DNA from: Bradyrhizobium sp. CB1015 | GTDB lineage: Bacteria > Pseudomonadota > Alphaproteobacteria > Rhizobiales > Xanthobacteraceae | Reading direction: 5' to 3' | NCBI RefSeq assembly: GCF_025200925.1 | Contig: NZ_CP104174.1 | Coordinates: forward strand, 4,092,001 to 4,156,000 | Length of the DNA stretch: 64,000 bases | Shown here: positions 1 to 8,224 of the stretch, in pieces | How the letters are laid out: each line of letters begins with the position of its first letter | Numbering within the stretch: position 1 is the stretch's first letter | Position numbers and translations under genes: made by a program | Notes under the pieces: model-generated | The model's input: only the letters and a program-made list of their open reading frames with translations | The model's database searches: none | Told to the model about the DNA's origin: nothing

Positions 1-559
1 GCGCGGCGTCGTGATCCCCGAGTTCGGCGGCGACACGATCTGGTCGAACACGGCTGCCGCCTATCTCGACCTGCCTGCTCCGTTGCGAAAGCTCGCCGAC
101 GAGCTCTGGGCGGTGCACAGCAATGCCTATGACTATGCGGTCAAGACCCGCGCGAGCGAAGCCGACCGGAAGCAATTCGAGGAGGTCTTCACGGCGACTG
201 TCTACGAGACCGAGCATCCCGTCGTCCGCGTCCATCCCGAGACCGGCGAGCGCACGCTGGTGCTCGGAAATTTCGTCCAGCGCTTCGTCGGACTGTCGAA
301 ATACGACGGCCAGAAGCTGTTCGACCTGTTCCAGTCGCACATCACGGCGCCGGAAAATACGGTTCGCTGGAGCTGGCGGCAGGGGGATGTCGTCGTCTGG
401 GACAACCGCGCGACCCAGCACTACGCCGTGAACGACTACGGCGATCAGCACCGCGTCGTGCGGCGCGCGACTATCGACGGCGAGGTGCCGGTCAGCATTG
501 ACGGGCGCCAGAGCGTCACCCGGATCAAGTCGACCAAGCCGCAAGCAAAAGCTGCCTGA
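1..559 (+). CDS. tauD: TauD/TfdA-family 2-oxoglutarate dioxygenase, C-terminal part (5' end outside window)
   Basis: The reading frame is already open at the left edge, so only about the last 185 residues are seen. The family uses Fe(II) and 2-oxoglutarate to hydroxylate taurine or alkyl sulfate/sulfonate substrates, releasing sulfite or sulfate. Visible family marks are the PEFGGDT stretch near the start of the fragment, the distal iron-ligand histidine in NRATQHYA, and the downstream arginines in HRVVRR that would hold the 2-oxoglutarate carboxylate. The proximal HxD ligands lie upstream of the window. A sulfonate-type ABC transporter starts 22 nt downstream on the same strand, which supports a desulfonation role. 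Whether the substrate is taurine or another sulfonate or sulfate ester cannot be told. Confidence 0.85.
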   Translation, partial: RGVVIPEFGGDTIWSNTAAAYLDLPAPLRKLADELWAVHSNAYDYAVKTRASEADRKQFEEVFTATVYETEHPVVRVHPETGERTLVLGNFVQRFVGLSKYDGQKLFDLFQSHITAPENTVRWSWRQGDVVVWDNRATQHYAVNDYGDQHRVVRRATIDGEVPVSIDGRQSVTRIKSTKPQAKAA

Positions 560-581
560 AACAAGCAAGGGAGTGAATACA

Positions 582-1646
582 ATGAAGATCGTCGCTTCTG
601 CCTTGCGCCGGTTGGTGGCCGGCTTGCGTGCACGGGCAAGGGTCCGGCAAATCGGCCTTGCCAGCGTTGCGCTGGCAGGCCTGGTCGGGAGCGCCATGGC
701 CGACCCGCAGTTCGAGAAGAACGAGATCCGCTATCAGGGTTGGGCCGGGCAGGTGACCTTCATCGAGCTGGCTGACGACCTCGGCTATCTCGCGCCGCTC
801 AAGCTTAAATGGGTCGGTAACACCATCAGCGGACCGCAGGACATCCAGACCGTCGTCACCGGCGATATCGACATCGGCGGTGCGTTCTACGGAGCGATCA
901 TCAAGCTGATCGCCGCCAAGGCGCCGATCAAGGCCGTGGTCGGCTATTACGGATCGGACGACAACACCTACAGCGGCTACTACGTGAAGGAGGATAGTCC
1001 GATCAGGACCGCGCGGGACCTGATCGGCAAGAAGGTCGCGGTCAATACGCTGGGAGCGCACCATGAATTCGTGCTGCGCGAGTACCTGGCTCGCAACGGC
1101 CTGACGCCGGCGGAGGCGAAGCAGGTGACGCTGGTTGCGATCCCGCCGGTCACCGGTGAGCAGGCGCTGCGGCAGGGGCAGGTCGAGCTTAGCACGCTCG
1201 GCGGCGTCCTGCGTGACAAGGCACTCGAGCGCGGCGGCATTCGGCGGCTGTTTGCGGATACGGACGTCTTCGGGAACTTTACCGGAGGGGCCTATGTGCT
1301 GCGGGACAAGTTCATCAAGGACAATCCGAACACGTCCCGCAAGCTGATCGAGGGCGTGTCTCGTGCCATCGACTGGGCTCAGACAACACCGCCGGAGGAG
1401 GTCCGTGCCCGCTTCGAGCGCGTCATCGCTGAGCGCAAGCGCAACGAGGACGCCACCCCGATCAAGTACTGGAGGAGCACGGGCGTCGCGACCAAGGGCG
1501 GCGTGATCGGCGATGCCGAGCTCCAGGTCTGGATCGACTGGCTGGTCAGGGATGGCCTGCTGAAGCAGGACCAGCTCAAGCCGTCGGATCTCTACACCAA
1601 CGCGTTCAACTATTTCCGCCCCGGCAAGACCGCGGAGGCCAAATGA
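582..1646 (+). CDS. ABC transporter substrate-binding protein, sulfonate/nitrate/taurine type
   Basis: Predicted 354 aa periplasmic binding protein of the SsuA/TauA/NMT1-like class, delivering an organosulfur anion to the permease encoded two genes on. The ATG at 582 is preceded by AAGGGAG at 567-573, and the first 40 residues read as a long Sec signal ending in AMA. An in-frame start at 498 would overlap the dioxygenase gene and is unlikely. Mature-protein features include the early RYQGW segment and the DIDIGGAFYGA segment typical of this fold. Its stop overlaps the start of the ATPase gene (ATGA), so translation is probably coupled. The ligand is not predictable from sequence alone. Confidence 0.85.
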   Translation: MKIVASALRRLVAGLRARARVRQIGLASVALAGLVGSAMADPQFEKNEIRYQGWAGQVTFIELADDLGYLAPLKLKWVGNTISGPQDIQTVVTGDIDIGGAFYGAIIKLIAAKAPIKAVVGYYGSDDNTYSGYYVKEDSPIRTARDLIGKKVAVNTLGAHHEFVLREYLARNGLTPAEAKQVTLVAIPPVTGEQALRQGQVELSTLGGVLRDKALERGGIRRLFADTDVFGNFTGGAYVLRDKFIKDNPNTSRKLIEGVSRAIDWAQTTPPEEVRARFERVIAERKRNEDATPIKYWRSTGVATKGGVIGDAELQVWIDWLVRDGLLKQDQLKPSDLYTNAFNYFRPGKTAEAK

Positions 1647-2503
1647 CGACGGCCAAGATCCGCTTCGAGCACGTGCGCAAGGACTTCCTGGTCCGCGGCA
1701 AGGATGGCGGGCCGGCGCAGCGCTTCACCGCGCTCGACGACATCACGCTGGATGTTCGGACCGGCGAATTCCTGGCGCTGGTCGGGCCGAGCGGCTGCGG
1801 CAAGTCGACCCTGCTGGATCTGCTCGGCGGTCTCACCGCGCCGAGCAGCGGTCGCATCCTGCTCGATGGCAAGGTCATCGAGGGTCCGGCGCGGGACCGC
1901 GGCATCGTGTTCCAGCAATATGCGCTGTTTCCTTGGCGCACGGCTGCGCAAAATATCGAGTTCGGGCTCGACATTGCCGGCCTGAAGGCCAGGGAGCGGC
2001 GGGCGGGGGCGCTGCACTATCTCGATCTCGTCGGTCTGTCCGGCTTTGCCGACCGCTATCCGCACGAGCTCTCCGGCGGCATGAAGCAGCGCGTCGCGAT
2101 CGCCCGCAGCCTTGCCTACGATCCGGAGGTGCTGCTGATGGACGAGCCGTTTGCGGCGCTCGATGCGCAGACGCGGGAGACACTGCAGGGCGAGCTGTTG
2201 CGGATCTGGCGCCGCACGGGAAAGACCATCCTGTTCATCACGCACGGCATCGACGAAGCCGTGGTCCTTGGTCAGCGCGTGGCGGTGATGACCTCGCGTC
2301 CGGGTCGCATCAAGCAAGTCATCGATATTCCCGACGAGCTGCACAGCGAGACCGAGGATGTCCGTTCACTGCCCGGGTTCGGGCATGTCAGGCACGAAGT
2401 GTGGTCCTTGCTGCGCGATGAGGTCTTGAAGGCGCAAGGCTTCCCGGCCGCGGCATCGGACGGCGAGCGGATCGTCAAGGCGAAGGAGCTCGCTCATGTC
2501 TAA
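1643..2503 (+). CDS. ABC transporter ATP-binding protein, SsuB/TauB type
   Basis: 286 aa nucleotide-binding subunit powering the sulfonate-type importer. It has the Walker A motif GPSGCGKST, a Q-loop region around QQYALFPW, the signature LSGGMKQR, Walker B LLMDEPF and the switch histidine in FITHGIDEA. All catalytic elements are present. It starts within the 3' end of the binding-protein gene and overlaps the permease start by 8 nt. The three genes therefore form one translationally coupled transport operon, with the dioxygenase just upstream. The C-terminal tail of about 40 residues beyond the core is normal for this subfamily. Confidence 0.9.
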   Translation: MTTAKIRFEHVRKDFLVRGKDGGPAQRFTALDDITLDVRTGEFLALVGPSGCGKSTLLDLLGGLTAPSSGRILLDGKVIEGPARDRGIVFQQYALFPWRTAAQNIEFGLDIAGLKARERRAGALHYLDLVGLSGFADRYPHELSGGMKQRVAIARSLAYDPEVLLMDEPFAALDAQTRETLQGELLRIWRRTGKTILFITHGIDEAVVLGQRVAVMTSRPGRIKQVIDIPDELHSETEDVRSLPGFGHVRHEVWSLLRDEVLKAQGFPAAASDGERIVKAKELAHV

Positions 2504-3362
2504 TCTAGAGATCCTGACGTTGATGGAACTGGCCGAGGGCAGCCCGAAAGACCGGGCCAGGCAGCGCGCCGGCGTAGTTGCCGCGGCGACGGGTGGCCTG
2601 GTGCGATGGCTCGGCCTCATCGGACAGCGGTCCCTGCTGTTGCTGCTGTTCCTGGCCCTCTGGGAAACGGCGCCGCGCCTCGGTCTCATCGATGTGACCT
2701 TCCTGCCGCCGTTCTCCGAGGTGATCGCCGCGGGCTGGCAGCTTGCACAGAGTGGGGAGCTCTACGACCACGTCGGGGCAAGCCTGCTTCGTGCCCTGAG
2801 TGGTTTCCTGATCGCCATTGCCCTGTTCGTGCCGTTGGGTGTGTTGACGGGATGGTATGTCGGGTTGGGCAATCTCCTGAGTCAGGTCATCGAGATCGCG
2901 CGCAACACGGCGCCGCTGGCGCTGTTGCCGGTTTTCATCCTGCTGCTCGGGATCGGCGAGCTCTCGAAGGTCACCATGGTGGTCTACAGCTGCGCCTGGC
3001 CGCTACTGCTGAACACGATCGCTGCGGTCCGCCAGGTCGATCCGCTTCTGGTCAAGTCGGCACGGACGATGGGCGCAACGCCGAGCCAGCTGTTCCGGAA
3101 AGTGATCCTGCCGGCTTCGCTGCCGACGATCTTCGTCGGCATCCGCCTGGCGAGCGCCTCCGCGATGCTGGTGCTGGTCGCGTCCGAGATGGTCGGCGCG
3201 AAGTCGGGGCTCGGCTATCTCATCATCAACAGCCAATACAGCTTCCTGATCCCGCAGATGTATTTCGGGATCCTCGGCATCACCGTGATCGGTCTCACCT
3301 TCAACGCAATCCTGGAGGCGCTGGAGCGTCGCCTGATGCGCTGGAAGGCGCCGGCTGGCTAG
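2496..3362 (+). CDS. ABC transporter permease, SsuC/TauC type
   Basis: 288 aa inner-membrane subunit with about six hydrophobic segments and the EAA-type cytoplasmic loop (around SARTMGATPSQLFRKV) that docks to the ATPase. It is the last gene of the tauD-like, binding protein, ATPase, permease operon. The length and the VASEMVGAKSGLGY segment near the C-terminus match SsuC/TauC permeases. About 200 nt of noncoding sequence follow before a convergently transcribed TetR gene. This marks the right edge of the first sulfur operon. Confidence 0.9.
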   Translation: MSNLEILTLMELAEGSPKDRARQRAGVVAAATGGLVRWLGLIGQRSLLLLLFLALWETAPRLGLIDVTFLPPFSEVIAAGWQLAQSGELYDHVGASLLRALSGFLIAIALFVPLGVLTGWYVGLGNLLSQVIEIARNTAPLALLPVFILLLGIGELSKVTMVVYSCAWPLLLNTIAAVRQVDPLLVKSARTMGATPSQLFRKVILPASLPTIFVGIRLASASAMLVLVASEMVGAKSGLGYLIINSQYSFLIPQMYFGILGITVIGLTFNAILEALERRLMRWKAPAG

Positions 3363-3572
3363 GGCGGACCCATAAACGCAGGGGCGTGATGCGACGAACG
3401 CAGTGTCCGCTTCGCCCCTATAGCGGCTGAGGTCATGCGGCGGCGCAATATGTCGAGATGGGCCAGAACGAGACATTGCCGGCGGTCAGCTAGTGGGCGT
3501 CCGGAGTGTTGGCTCGTTCCGGCGGTGTGACAAATCTTCCCGCACCGCTGCATCGTTCCTAACTTAGCAAGA

Positions 3573-4145
3573 TCAAACTCTCGCCAACTGCAGCGCGGCC
3601 TCAACGCCGCCTTCCAGGATCTGCTCTGCCTGGATGGTGTCGGGGACGGCCCGCGCGAACTGGAGGGTGCCCACCATGAGACCGAAGATGGCGGTCGCGC
3701 GACGGCGGCTCGCTGCAGAGTCGGCACCCGGGAGTAGTGCAGCCAGTGACGAAACGTAGCTTCGCAGCGCTTTCTCGTAGTCCTGCCGAGTGGACAGGGG
3801 CTGGCGGGCGACTTCCGGGAGCAACGCCGCCGAAGGGCACCCGTTCGCCGGGTCTTCGAGGTGAGCGCGGTTGAGGTATCTCCGGATCGCGCCCTCAAGG
3901 GCTAGGCCCGTCCGCCGATCCTCATCGAGGCGATGTTGTTGGTCGCTGAGCGCGCTCGCCAGCGCCTCGCGAACGAGTGCGTCTTTAGACTCGAAGTGCG
4001 GAGAGAATGCGCCTTTGGTCAGACCGGCCTCGCCCATGATCCCGGCGATCCCGGCGGCGGAGATACCGTCCTGGCGTATGCACTTCGAGGCTACATCGAT
4101 GATGTGTCGTCGCGTCGCTGCCTTGTGTCCTTTCTCGAAACGCAT
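3573..4145 (-). CDS. TetR/AcrR-family transcriptional regulator
   Basis: 190 aa one-component repressor. Residues about 10-55 form the helix-turn-helix domain (RRHIIDVASKCI then IMGEAGLTKGAFSPHF), and the rest is the ligand-binding helical domain of the AcrR/NemR type. It is the third gene of a same-strand row: amidase, DUF302 protein, TetR. A perfect 16-bp dyad lies between the -35 and -10 of the amidase promoter (6268-6283) and is the obvious candidate operator, so the regulator may control this whole group from the far end. The inducer is unknown. Cys87, in the NGCPSAALL segment, could be redox-relevant, but this is only a guess. Confidence 0.85.
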   Translation of the reverse strand: MRFEKGHKAATRRHIIDVASKCIRQDGISAAGIAGIMGEAGLTKGAFSPHFESKDALVREALASALSDQQHRLDEDRRTGLALEGAIRRYLNRAHLEDPANGCPSAALLPEVARQPLSTRQDYEKALRSYVSSLAALLPGADSAASRRRATAIFGLMVGTLQFARAVPDTIQAEQILEGGVEAALQLARV

Positions 4146-4170
4146 CTTCTCTCCACTCCATCAATATCCG

Positions 4171-4662
4171 TTAAGCTGCGGCCGCTTCCAATAGGGCCTG
4201 GAGGTCGCGATCAAGTTGCTGGGCAACTGCATTCACATGTTCGCTGCCAAACTGACTGAACAGGGATGCCGGCCGATCATATTCAAACGCGACACCGCCA
4301 TCTTCTTCCTCGCGCAGAAGGACGCGAATGGGTGCATAGAGCCCCGCCGACAATCGATGGCGGGTCATCTTGGATGCGGTGAGCGGATTTCCGATATCAA
4401 ACTGGATGGATCGGCGTGTCAGCCCAGCAACAGCTAGGAGCGCGCCGTGGTCACGCTGCCCGAAAATAGTGAGCGGCGGACATGCCTCCAACTCTCGAAG
4501 CGCGCGCTCACTTTCACCGTATCGCAAGAGAGTGAATATCCCGTCATCGATGCGTGGCGCCAAGGCCGCGAGCTTGGCTCGAACGTCCTCGAAGGGCTTT
4601 GTTGAGCGGATGGTAACGTGCTCGACCGGAATGGCACGCGTTGAGTGCAGTGCATTGGACAT
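4171..4662 (-). CDS. DUF302 domain protein
   Basis: 163 aa soluble protein matching the DUF302 fold across most of its length. Recognisable points are the VEHVTIRSTKPFEDVRAKL opening, the TIFGQRDHGALL segment and the RHRLSAGLYAPIRVLL segment. No signal peptide or membrane segment is seen. The family has no settled biochemical role; members often sit beside detoxification or redox genes. It lies 66 nt downstream of the amidase and 25 nt upstream of TetR on the same strand, so co-transcription is likely. Function is not assigned. Confidence 0.75.
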   Translation of the reverse strand: MSNALHSTRAIPVEHVTIRSTKPFEDVRAKLAALAPRIDDGIFTLLRYGESERALRELEACPPLTIFGQRDHGALLAVAGLTRRSIQFDIGNPLTASKMTRHRLSAGLYAPIRVLLREEEDGGVAFEYDRPASLFSQFGSEHVNAVAQQLDRDLQALLEAAAA

Positions 4663-4728
4663 CTGGTGATCCTCTAATCTTTTGTCGCTGTCTGCAGGAC
4701 CCCTTCGCCCCGCGAAGCAACCACGACA

Positions 4729-6183
4729 CTAGGTTGAACCGGACTTGGCACCCAAGATGCCTTCGATACCGCGGGCAAGGTTTAGAAGCCGCTGATCACT
4801 TCTTAGGGGGCCATCCAGTTCGAGCCCAATCGGCAGCCCGGCGCGAGACAGGCCGACAGGAAGGCTGATACCGGGCAGTCCCACGCTGCTTGCCGACACG
4901 GTGTGGTTCGCCAGAGCGAGGTAGCTGACGTCCTGCCCCGCGATGTGGACGGTCGCCTGTTCCCCGATCGAAGGCGCCGTGCAGGGCGTGGTCGGTTGCA
5001 GAATGGCCAACGCCCCATGAGCGACGAACGCCGTGTCGAGGCGACGCTGAATTTCCGGCCGACTCACGTTGAGCGCCACCTGATAGGCCTCTGCGGAGGT
5101 AGCACCTGCACCACCTGGCAATACGATGTGCTCCCACGCCTGCCGAAGCTGAGGCTTAAGGCTTTCGTAAATGGCCTCAAACGTCGTTGGAAGCGCGTGG
5201 CGCCGAAGAAACTCCGAAATCGCGCCCATCGTCTCATGAGCGAAGATGCCCCATGTAGCCGATTGGACGAGGGAATTGAAGTCGTGGCCAAGGTCAATTT
5301 CCACCACCTCGGCGCCGGCGTCCTGCAGTTGCCGCACCACCGCACGGAATCGGGACTCGACTTCGGGGTCAACCAGATCCAGGAACTGTCGCGGGGCGAA
5401 GGCAAGCCGGGCTCCCTTCAAGCCGTAGTCGCCCTCTGGGGACTCCGCAGCCTGTTCGCCAGTCACGACGTCGTCAACCAGAATGCAGTCCTCAACGCTT
5501 CGGGCAAATACGCCCGTCGTGTCGAGTGTATGGGAGATCGGAGCAACACCGTTGCGCGGCCAACGCCCCGTGGTCGGCTTGAAGCCCACAACTCCACAGA
5601 ACGATGCGGGCACCCGGATGGACCCCACGGTGTCACCGCCCAAGGACGCGGGAACGAGTCCAGCAGCCACGGATGCGGCGGAGCCGCTTGAGGAGCCCCC
5701 TGACATGTGATCCCGCGCGTGCGGATTCTTCACCTGACCATAACGCGCGTTGTGACCGGTCAAGCCGTAAGACATCTCGACAAGATTGTTCTTGCCGAAG
5801 ATCAACGCGCCCGCCTCCCTAATGGCCCGGACAGCGTCGGCATCTTCGCGCGGCACAAAATGAGCCAGACTTTCGATTCCCAGACTAGTGGGTAGCCCTT
5901 TCGTCAAATAACTGTCCTTCACCCCAAGCGGCATGCCAAGGAGCGGGGCCGCCGATCCGGCCGCACGCAACTTGTCTGCGGCCCTCGCGGCCGCCAGCAC
6001 CTCCGCCTCGTCGATGGTGATGAAGGCGTTCAGTTCGGCAAGCGCTCGGGCGCGCTGCAAAAGGGCCGCGGTGTAGGCCTCGGAGGTGATGTCGCCGTTG
6101 CGAACCGCTGCTGCAGCGGCTGCGAGCCCAAGCGAGCTGACATCTGCGGTTTGTCGTGATGAGGCAGTGGTCGTGTCGTCCAT
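4729..6183 (-). CDS. Amidase-signature family hydrolase (indoleacetamide hydrolase-like)
   Basis: 484 aa hydrolase of the amidase-signature family, cleaving an amide to acid plus ammonia. The catalytic lysine is in MPLGVKDSY, the cis-serine in GGSSSGSAAS, and the nucleophile serine in GDTVGSIR, where the family more often has GDTGGSIR. It is closest in feel to rhizobial indole-3-acetamide hydrolases, which make auxin, but many amidases share these motifs and the substrate is uncertain. It is the first gene of the amidase, DUF302, TetR row and has its own promoter with an embedded palindrome. It sits inside a stretch that interrupts sulfur genes, suggesting acquisition as a unit. Confidence 0.85.
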   Translation of the reverse strand: MDDTTTASSRQTADVSSLGLAAAAAAVRNGDITSEAYTAALLQRARALAELNAFITIDEAEVLAAARAADKLRAAGSAAPLLGMPLGVKDSYLTKGLPTSLGIESLAHFVPREDADAVRAIREAGALIFGKNNLVEMSYGLTGHNARYGQVKNPHARDHMSGGSSSGSAASVAAGLVPASLGGDTVGSIRVPASFCGVVGFKPTTGRWPRNGVAPISHTLDTTGVFARSVEDCILVDDVVTGEQAAESPEGDYGLKGARLAFAPRQFLDLVDPEVESRFRAVVRQLQDAGAEVVEIDLGHDFNSLVQSATWGIFAHETMGAISEFLRRHALPTTFEAIYESLKPQLRQAWEHIVLPGGAGATSAEAYQVALNVSRPEIQRRLDTAFVAHGALAILQPTTPCTAPSIGEQATVHIAGQDVSYLALANHTVSASSVGLPGISLPVGLSRAGLPIGLELDGPLRSDQRLLNLARGIEGILGAKSGST

Positions 6184-6258
6184 GAAATCCTCGCCAGGAG
6201 CTGTTTGGCGGCACCCGGCCGCCGCCCAAGAGCGGTCCAGCTCAATGCCATTACGGTC

Positions 6259-6286
6259 ATAATATAAAATTACGAGCGTAATTCAA
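6259..6286 (-). promoter_or_regulatory. Amidase promoter with palindromic TetR-type operator
   Basis: On the minus strand TTGAAT (6286-6281) and TATTAT (6264-6259) are separated by 16 nt and read as -35 and -10 boxes. The spacer and part of the -35 hold a perfect dyad, AATTACG-AG-CGTAATT, at 6268-6283. A further half-site ATTACG occurs at 6250-6255. A repressor bound here would block RNA polymerase directly. The TetR gene at the end of the same gene row is the likely binder; this pairing is inferred from position and symmetry. Confidence 0.65.
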
Positions 6287-6376
6287 TGAAGGTGGCGACT
6301 TGCTAGGGACACAAGCGCGTGAAGTGCCGATGGACGATTGCGGGCAATGATTGGTTCAGCGACTTCTGCTAATGGG

Positions 6377-6391
6377 ATGGTCCGGCCGTGC
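6377..6391 (+). repeat. Left subterminal inverted repeat of IS1111 element
   Basis: Fifteen bases that match the reverse complement of 7928-7942 without mismatch. It lies 57 bp upstream of the transposase start. Matching stops immediately outside the repeat, as expected for subterminal repeats. Confidence 0.8.
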
Positions 6392-6447
6392 TCCTGCCCC
6401 GCCAGCAAGCGAAGCTGGCAAGGGGCGCCAAAGACAAGGAGCACGCC

Positions 6448-7596
6448 ATGTCACAGACACCCAATACCGCGATCGCCGTGATCGGCATCGATATCGGCAA
6501 GAACTCGTTCCACGTCGTGGGCCACGATGCGCGCGGCGCCATCCTGCTGAGGCAAAAGTGGTCGCGTGGCCAAGTGGAAGAGCGGCTCGCAAATATACCG
6601 CCTTGCCTGATCGGCATGGAAGCCTGCGTCGGGGCACATCACCTGAGCCGCAAACTCGCATCGCTTGGTCACGATGCCAGGTTGATGCCGGCCAAATATG
6701 TCCGCCCCTATAGCAAGGGGCAGAAGAACGACTTCAATGATGCCGAAGCGATTGCCGAAGCCGTGCAGCGCCCGACGATGAAGTTCGTCGCGACCAAGAC
6801 CGCGGAGCAACTGGATCTGCAGGCGCTGCACCGGGTGCGCGAGCGGCTGGTGTCGCAACGCACCGGCATCATCAACCAGATTCGCGCCTTCATGCTGGAA
6901 CGCGGGATCGCCGTGCGCCAGGGTATCGGCTTCTTGCGCACCGAACTGCCCACCATCCTTGCGACCCGCACCGATGCCCTGTCGCCACGCATGTTGCGTG
7001 TCATCGAGGAGTTGGCAGGCGACTGGCGCCGGCTGGATCAGCGCATCGATGGCCTATCCGGCGAGATCGAAGCACTGGCCCGTCAAGATCAGGCATGCTC
7101 GCGCCTGATGACGGTGCCTGGCATCGGGCCGATCATTTCGAGCGCCATGGTGGCCGCGATCGGCACTGGAGACGTATTCTCCAAAGGCCGCGACTTCGGC
7201 GCTTGGCTCGGACTGGTGCCCAAGCAGATCTCGACGGGAGACCGCACGATCCTCGGCAAAATCTCGAGGCGCGGCAATCGCTACCTGCGCGTTCTGTTCG
7301 TGCAGGCGGCGTGGGTTGTGCTGGTCAGGATAAAGAACTGGGAACGTTACGGGCTCAAGTCCTGGATCGAAGCCGCCAAAAGGCGGTTGCACCACAACGT
7401 GCTCGCGATCGCGCTCGCCAACAAGCTTGCCCGCATCGCCTGGGCGGTGCTGGCCAAAGGACGCACCTTCGAGCTGACGAGGACCGACGATGCAGGCGTC
7501 CGACCCGCTTGGCCCTCGCGCCGGGCTCGGCGCGGTCAAGGCGCAGCCTGGCAACGCCGGAGCCAGCCGCAAGCCAAGCGCGACGGCTGGCCTTGA
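6448..7596 (+). CDS. IS110/IS1111-family transposase (DEDD recombinase)
   Basis: 382 aa. The N-terminal RuvC-like DEDD domain shows GIDIGK (first Asp), LIGMEAC (Glu) and NDFNDAEAIAEA (Asp residues). The C-terminal Tnp_20 domain shows MTVPGIGPIISSAM with the conserved serine region, then FGAWLGLVPKQ and GKISRRGNRYLR. In this family the two domains form a composite active site that is programmed by an element-encoded RNA. The ATG at 6448 is preceded by AAGGAG at 6435-6440; an in-frame start at 6388 would fall in the left terminal repeat. No frameshift or stop interrupts it. Confidence 0.92.
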   Translation: MSQTPNTAIAVIGIDIGKNSFHVVGHDARGAILLRQKWSRGQVEERLANIPPCLIGMEACVGAHHLSRKLASLGHDARLMPAKYVRPYSKGQKNDFNDAEAIAEAVQRPTMKFVATKTAEQLDLQALHRVRERLVSQRTGIINQIRAFMLERGIAVRQGIGFLRTELPTILATRTDALSPRMLRVIEELAGDWRRLDQRIDGLSGEIEALARQDQACSRLMTVPGIGPIISSAMVAAIGTGDVFSKGRDFGAWLGLVPKQISTGDRTILGKISRRGNRYLRVLFVQAAWVVLVRIKNWERYGLKSWIEAAKRRLHHNVLAIALANKLARIAWAVLAKGRTFELTRTDDAGVRPAWPSRRARRGQGAAWQRRSQPQAKRDGWP

Positions 7597-7927
7597 CCGC
7601 CCCTGCGCACGACGCGATCGACGTTCTGCGGGCCGGGACGAAGGAACGGCCCTTGGCTCGAACAAAGGAACTGAGCGATATGAGGAGCAAACGATGACGT
7701 AGCCCCACATTCCAGCCGAGGTCTGCGAGAGGATGAGACGAGATGGAGGTTCGGTCTTCCCGGCGCATGCGAACACTGGTGACCCAAATGGCCCAATCGA
7801 GGCCTGTCCGCTAACGAGAACGCACGCGCGCTGATATCCATGGTGGCCCGGAGCAAATGCTCCAATCAAAGGCCGGATACATTGATGCAAGACCGCTTAC
7901 CGCCAGTTCGGCAAAACCACTTGCAAC
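7597..7927 (+). ncRNA. Candidate seekRNA/bridge RNA region of the IS1111 element
   Basis: This 331-bp stretch between the transposase stop and the right inverted repeat has no convincing protein. IS1111-group elements place their target- and donor-recognising noncoding RNA downstream of the transposase, unlike the IS110 group, where it lies upstream. The call rests on position and family knowledge only. RNA boundaries, loops and the guide segments were not resolved by eye. Confidence 0.4.
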
Positions 7928-7942
7928 GCACGGCCGGACCAT
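7928..7942 (-). repeat. Right subterminal inverted repeat of IS1111 element
   Basis: GCACGGCCGGACCAT, the exact reverse complement of 6377-6391. It marks the right side of the element. The sequence beyond it belongs to a different frame and composition, with integrase and IS5 fragments. Confidence 0.8.
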
Positions 7943-8060
7943 ACATTGGGTCAAAATCGGTCCTGCCATTCCTCGAATTGGACGCAAGTACGTCTCCAAT
8001 CCTCTAGAAGCGGACGCCGTATTGGAAAGGCTCCGGGCTGAAAATGACCAGCCTCACTAG
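7943..8060 (+). pseudogene. C-terminal fragment of a small protein cut by the IS element (unrecognised)
   Basis: A frame running out of the IS right end encodes about 38 residues including IGPAIPRIGRKYVS and AVLERLRAEN before a TAG at 8058-8060. The PRIGRKYV segment is reminiscent of small excisionase-like DNA-binding proteins that accompany integrases, and an integrase fragment starts 15 nt further on. The N-terminal part is missing and no matching sequence was found left of the element. The excisionase reading is a guess. Confidence 0.25.
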
Positions 8061-8074
8061 CTGAGGAGGTCAAC

Positions 8075-8194
8075 ATGACCGTTTCCCCAAGCACCATCCC
8101 CGCCGTCTCAAAGCACGTTCCTTGGAACAATGGCAAGATCGGCGGCGCAAAGCTCCGTCCGAAGCACGTCTGGTCAATCCGGACCAAGCTCCAG
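8075..8194 (+). pseudogene. N-terminal fragment of a tyrosine-type integrase/recombinase
   Basis: An ATG with a strong GAGGAGGT ribosome site at 8063-8070 opens a frame whose first 40 residues contain the block KLRPKHVWSIRTKLQ. This block is typical of the start of rhizobial site-specific integrases. The family runs on for well over 150 residues, but here the sequence changes abruptly after about residue 40 into an IS5-type transposase end. The recombinase core and its catalytic residues are absent, so this is a dead remnant. Confidence 0.6.
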
Positions 8195-8224
8195 CGAACT
8201 GACCTGCTTCGGCCTCTATCTTTA

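Larger units (their letters stand above)
6377..7942 (+). mobile_element. IS110-family element, IS1111 group, apparently complete
   Basis: A transposase gene is bracketed by a 15-bp perfect inverted repeat: ATGGTCCGGCCGTGC at 6377-6391 and its reverse complement at 7928-7942. IS1111-group elements have subterminal inverted repeats of this kind, so the true ends probably lie a few bases outside these coordinates. About 330 bp of noncoding DNA separate the transposase stop from the right repeat, the position where IS1111 elements carry their guide RNA. No target duplication is expected for this family and none is evident. The transposase frame is intact, so the copy may still be active. Confidence 0.8.
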
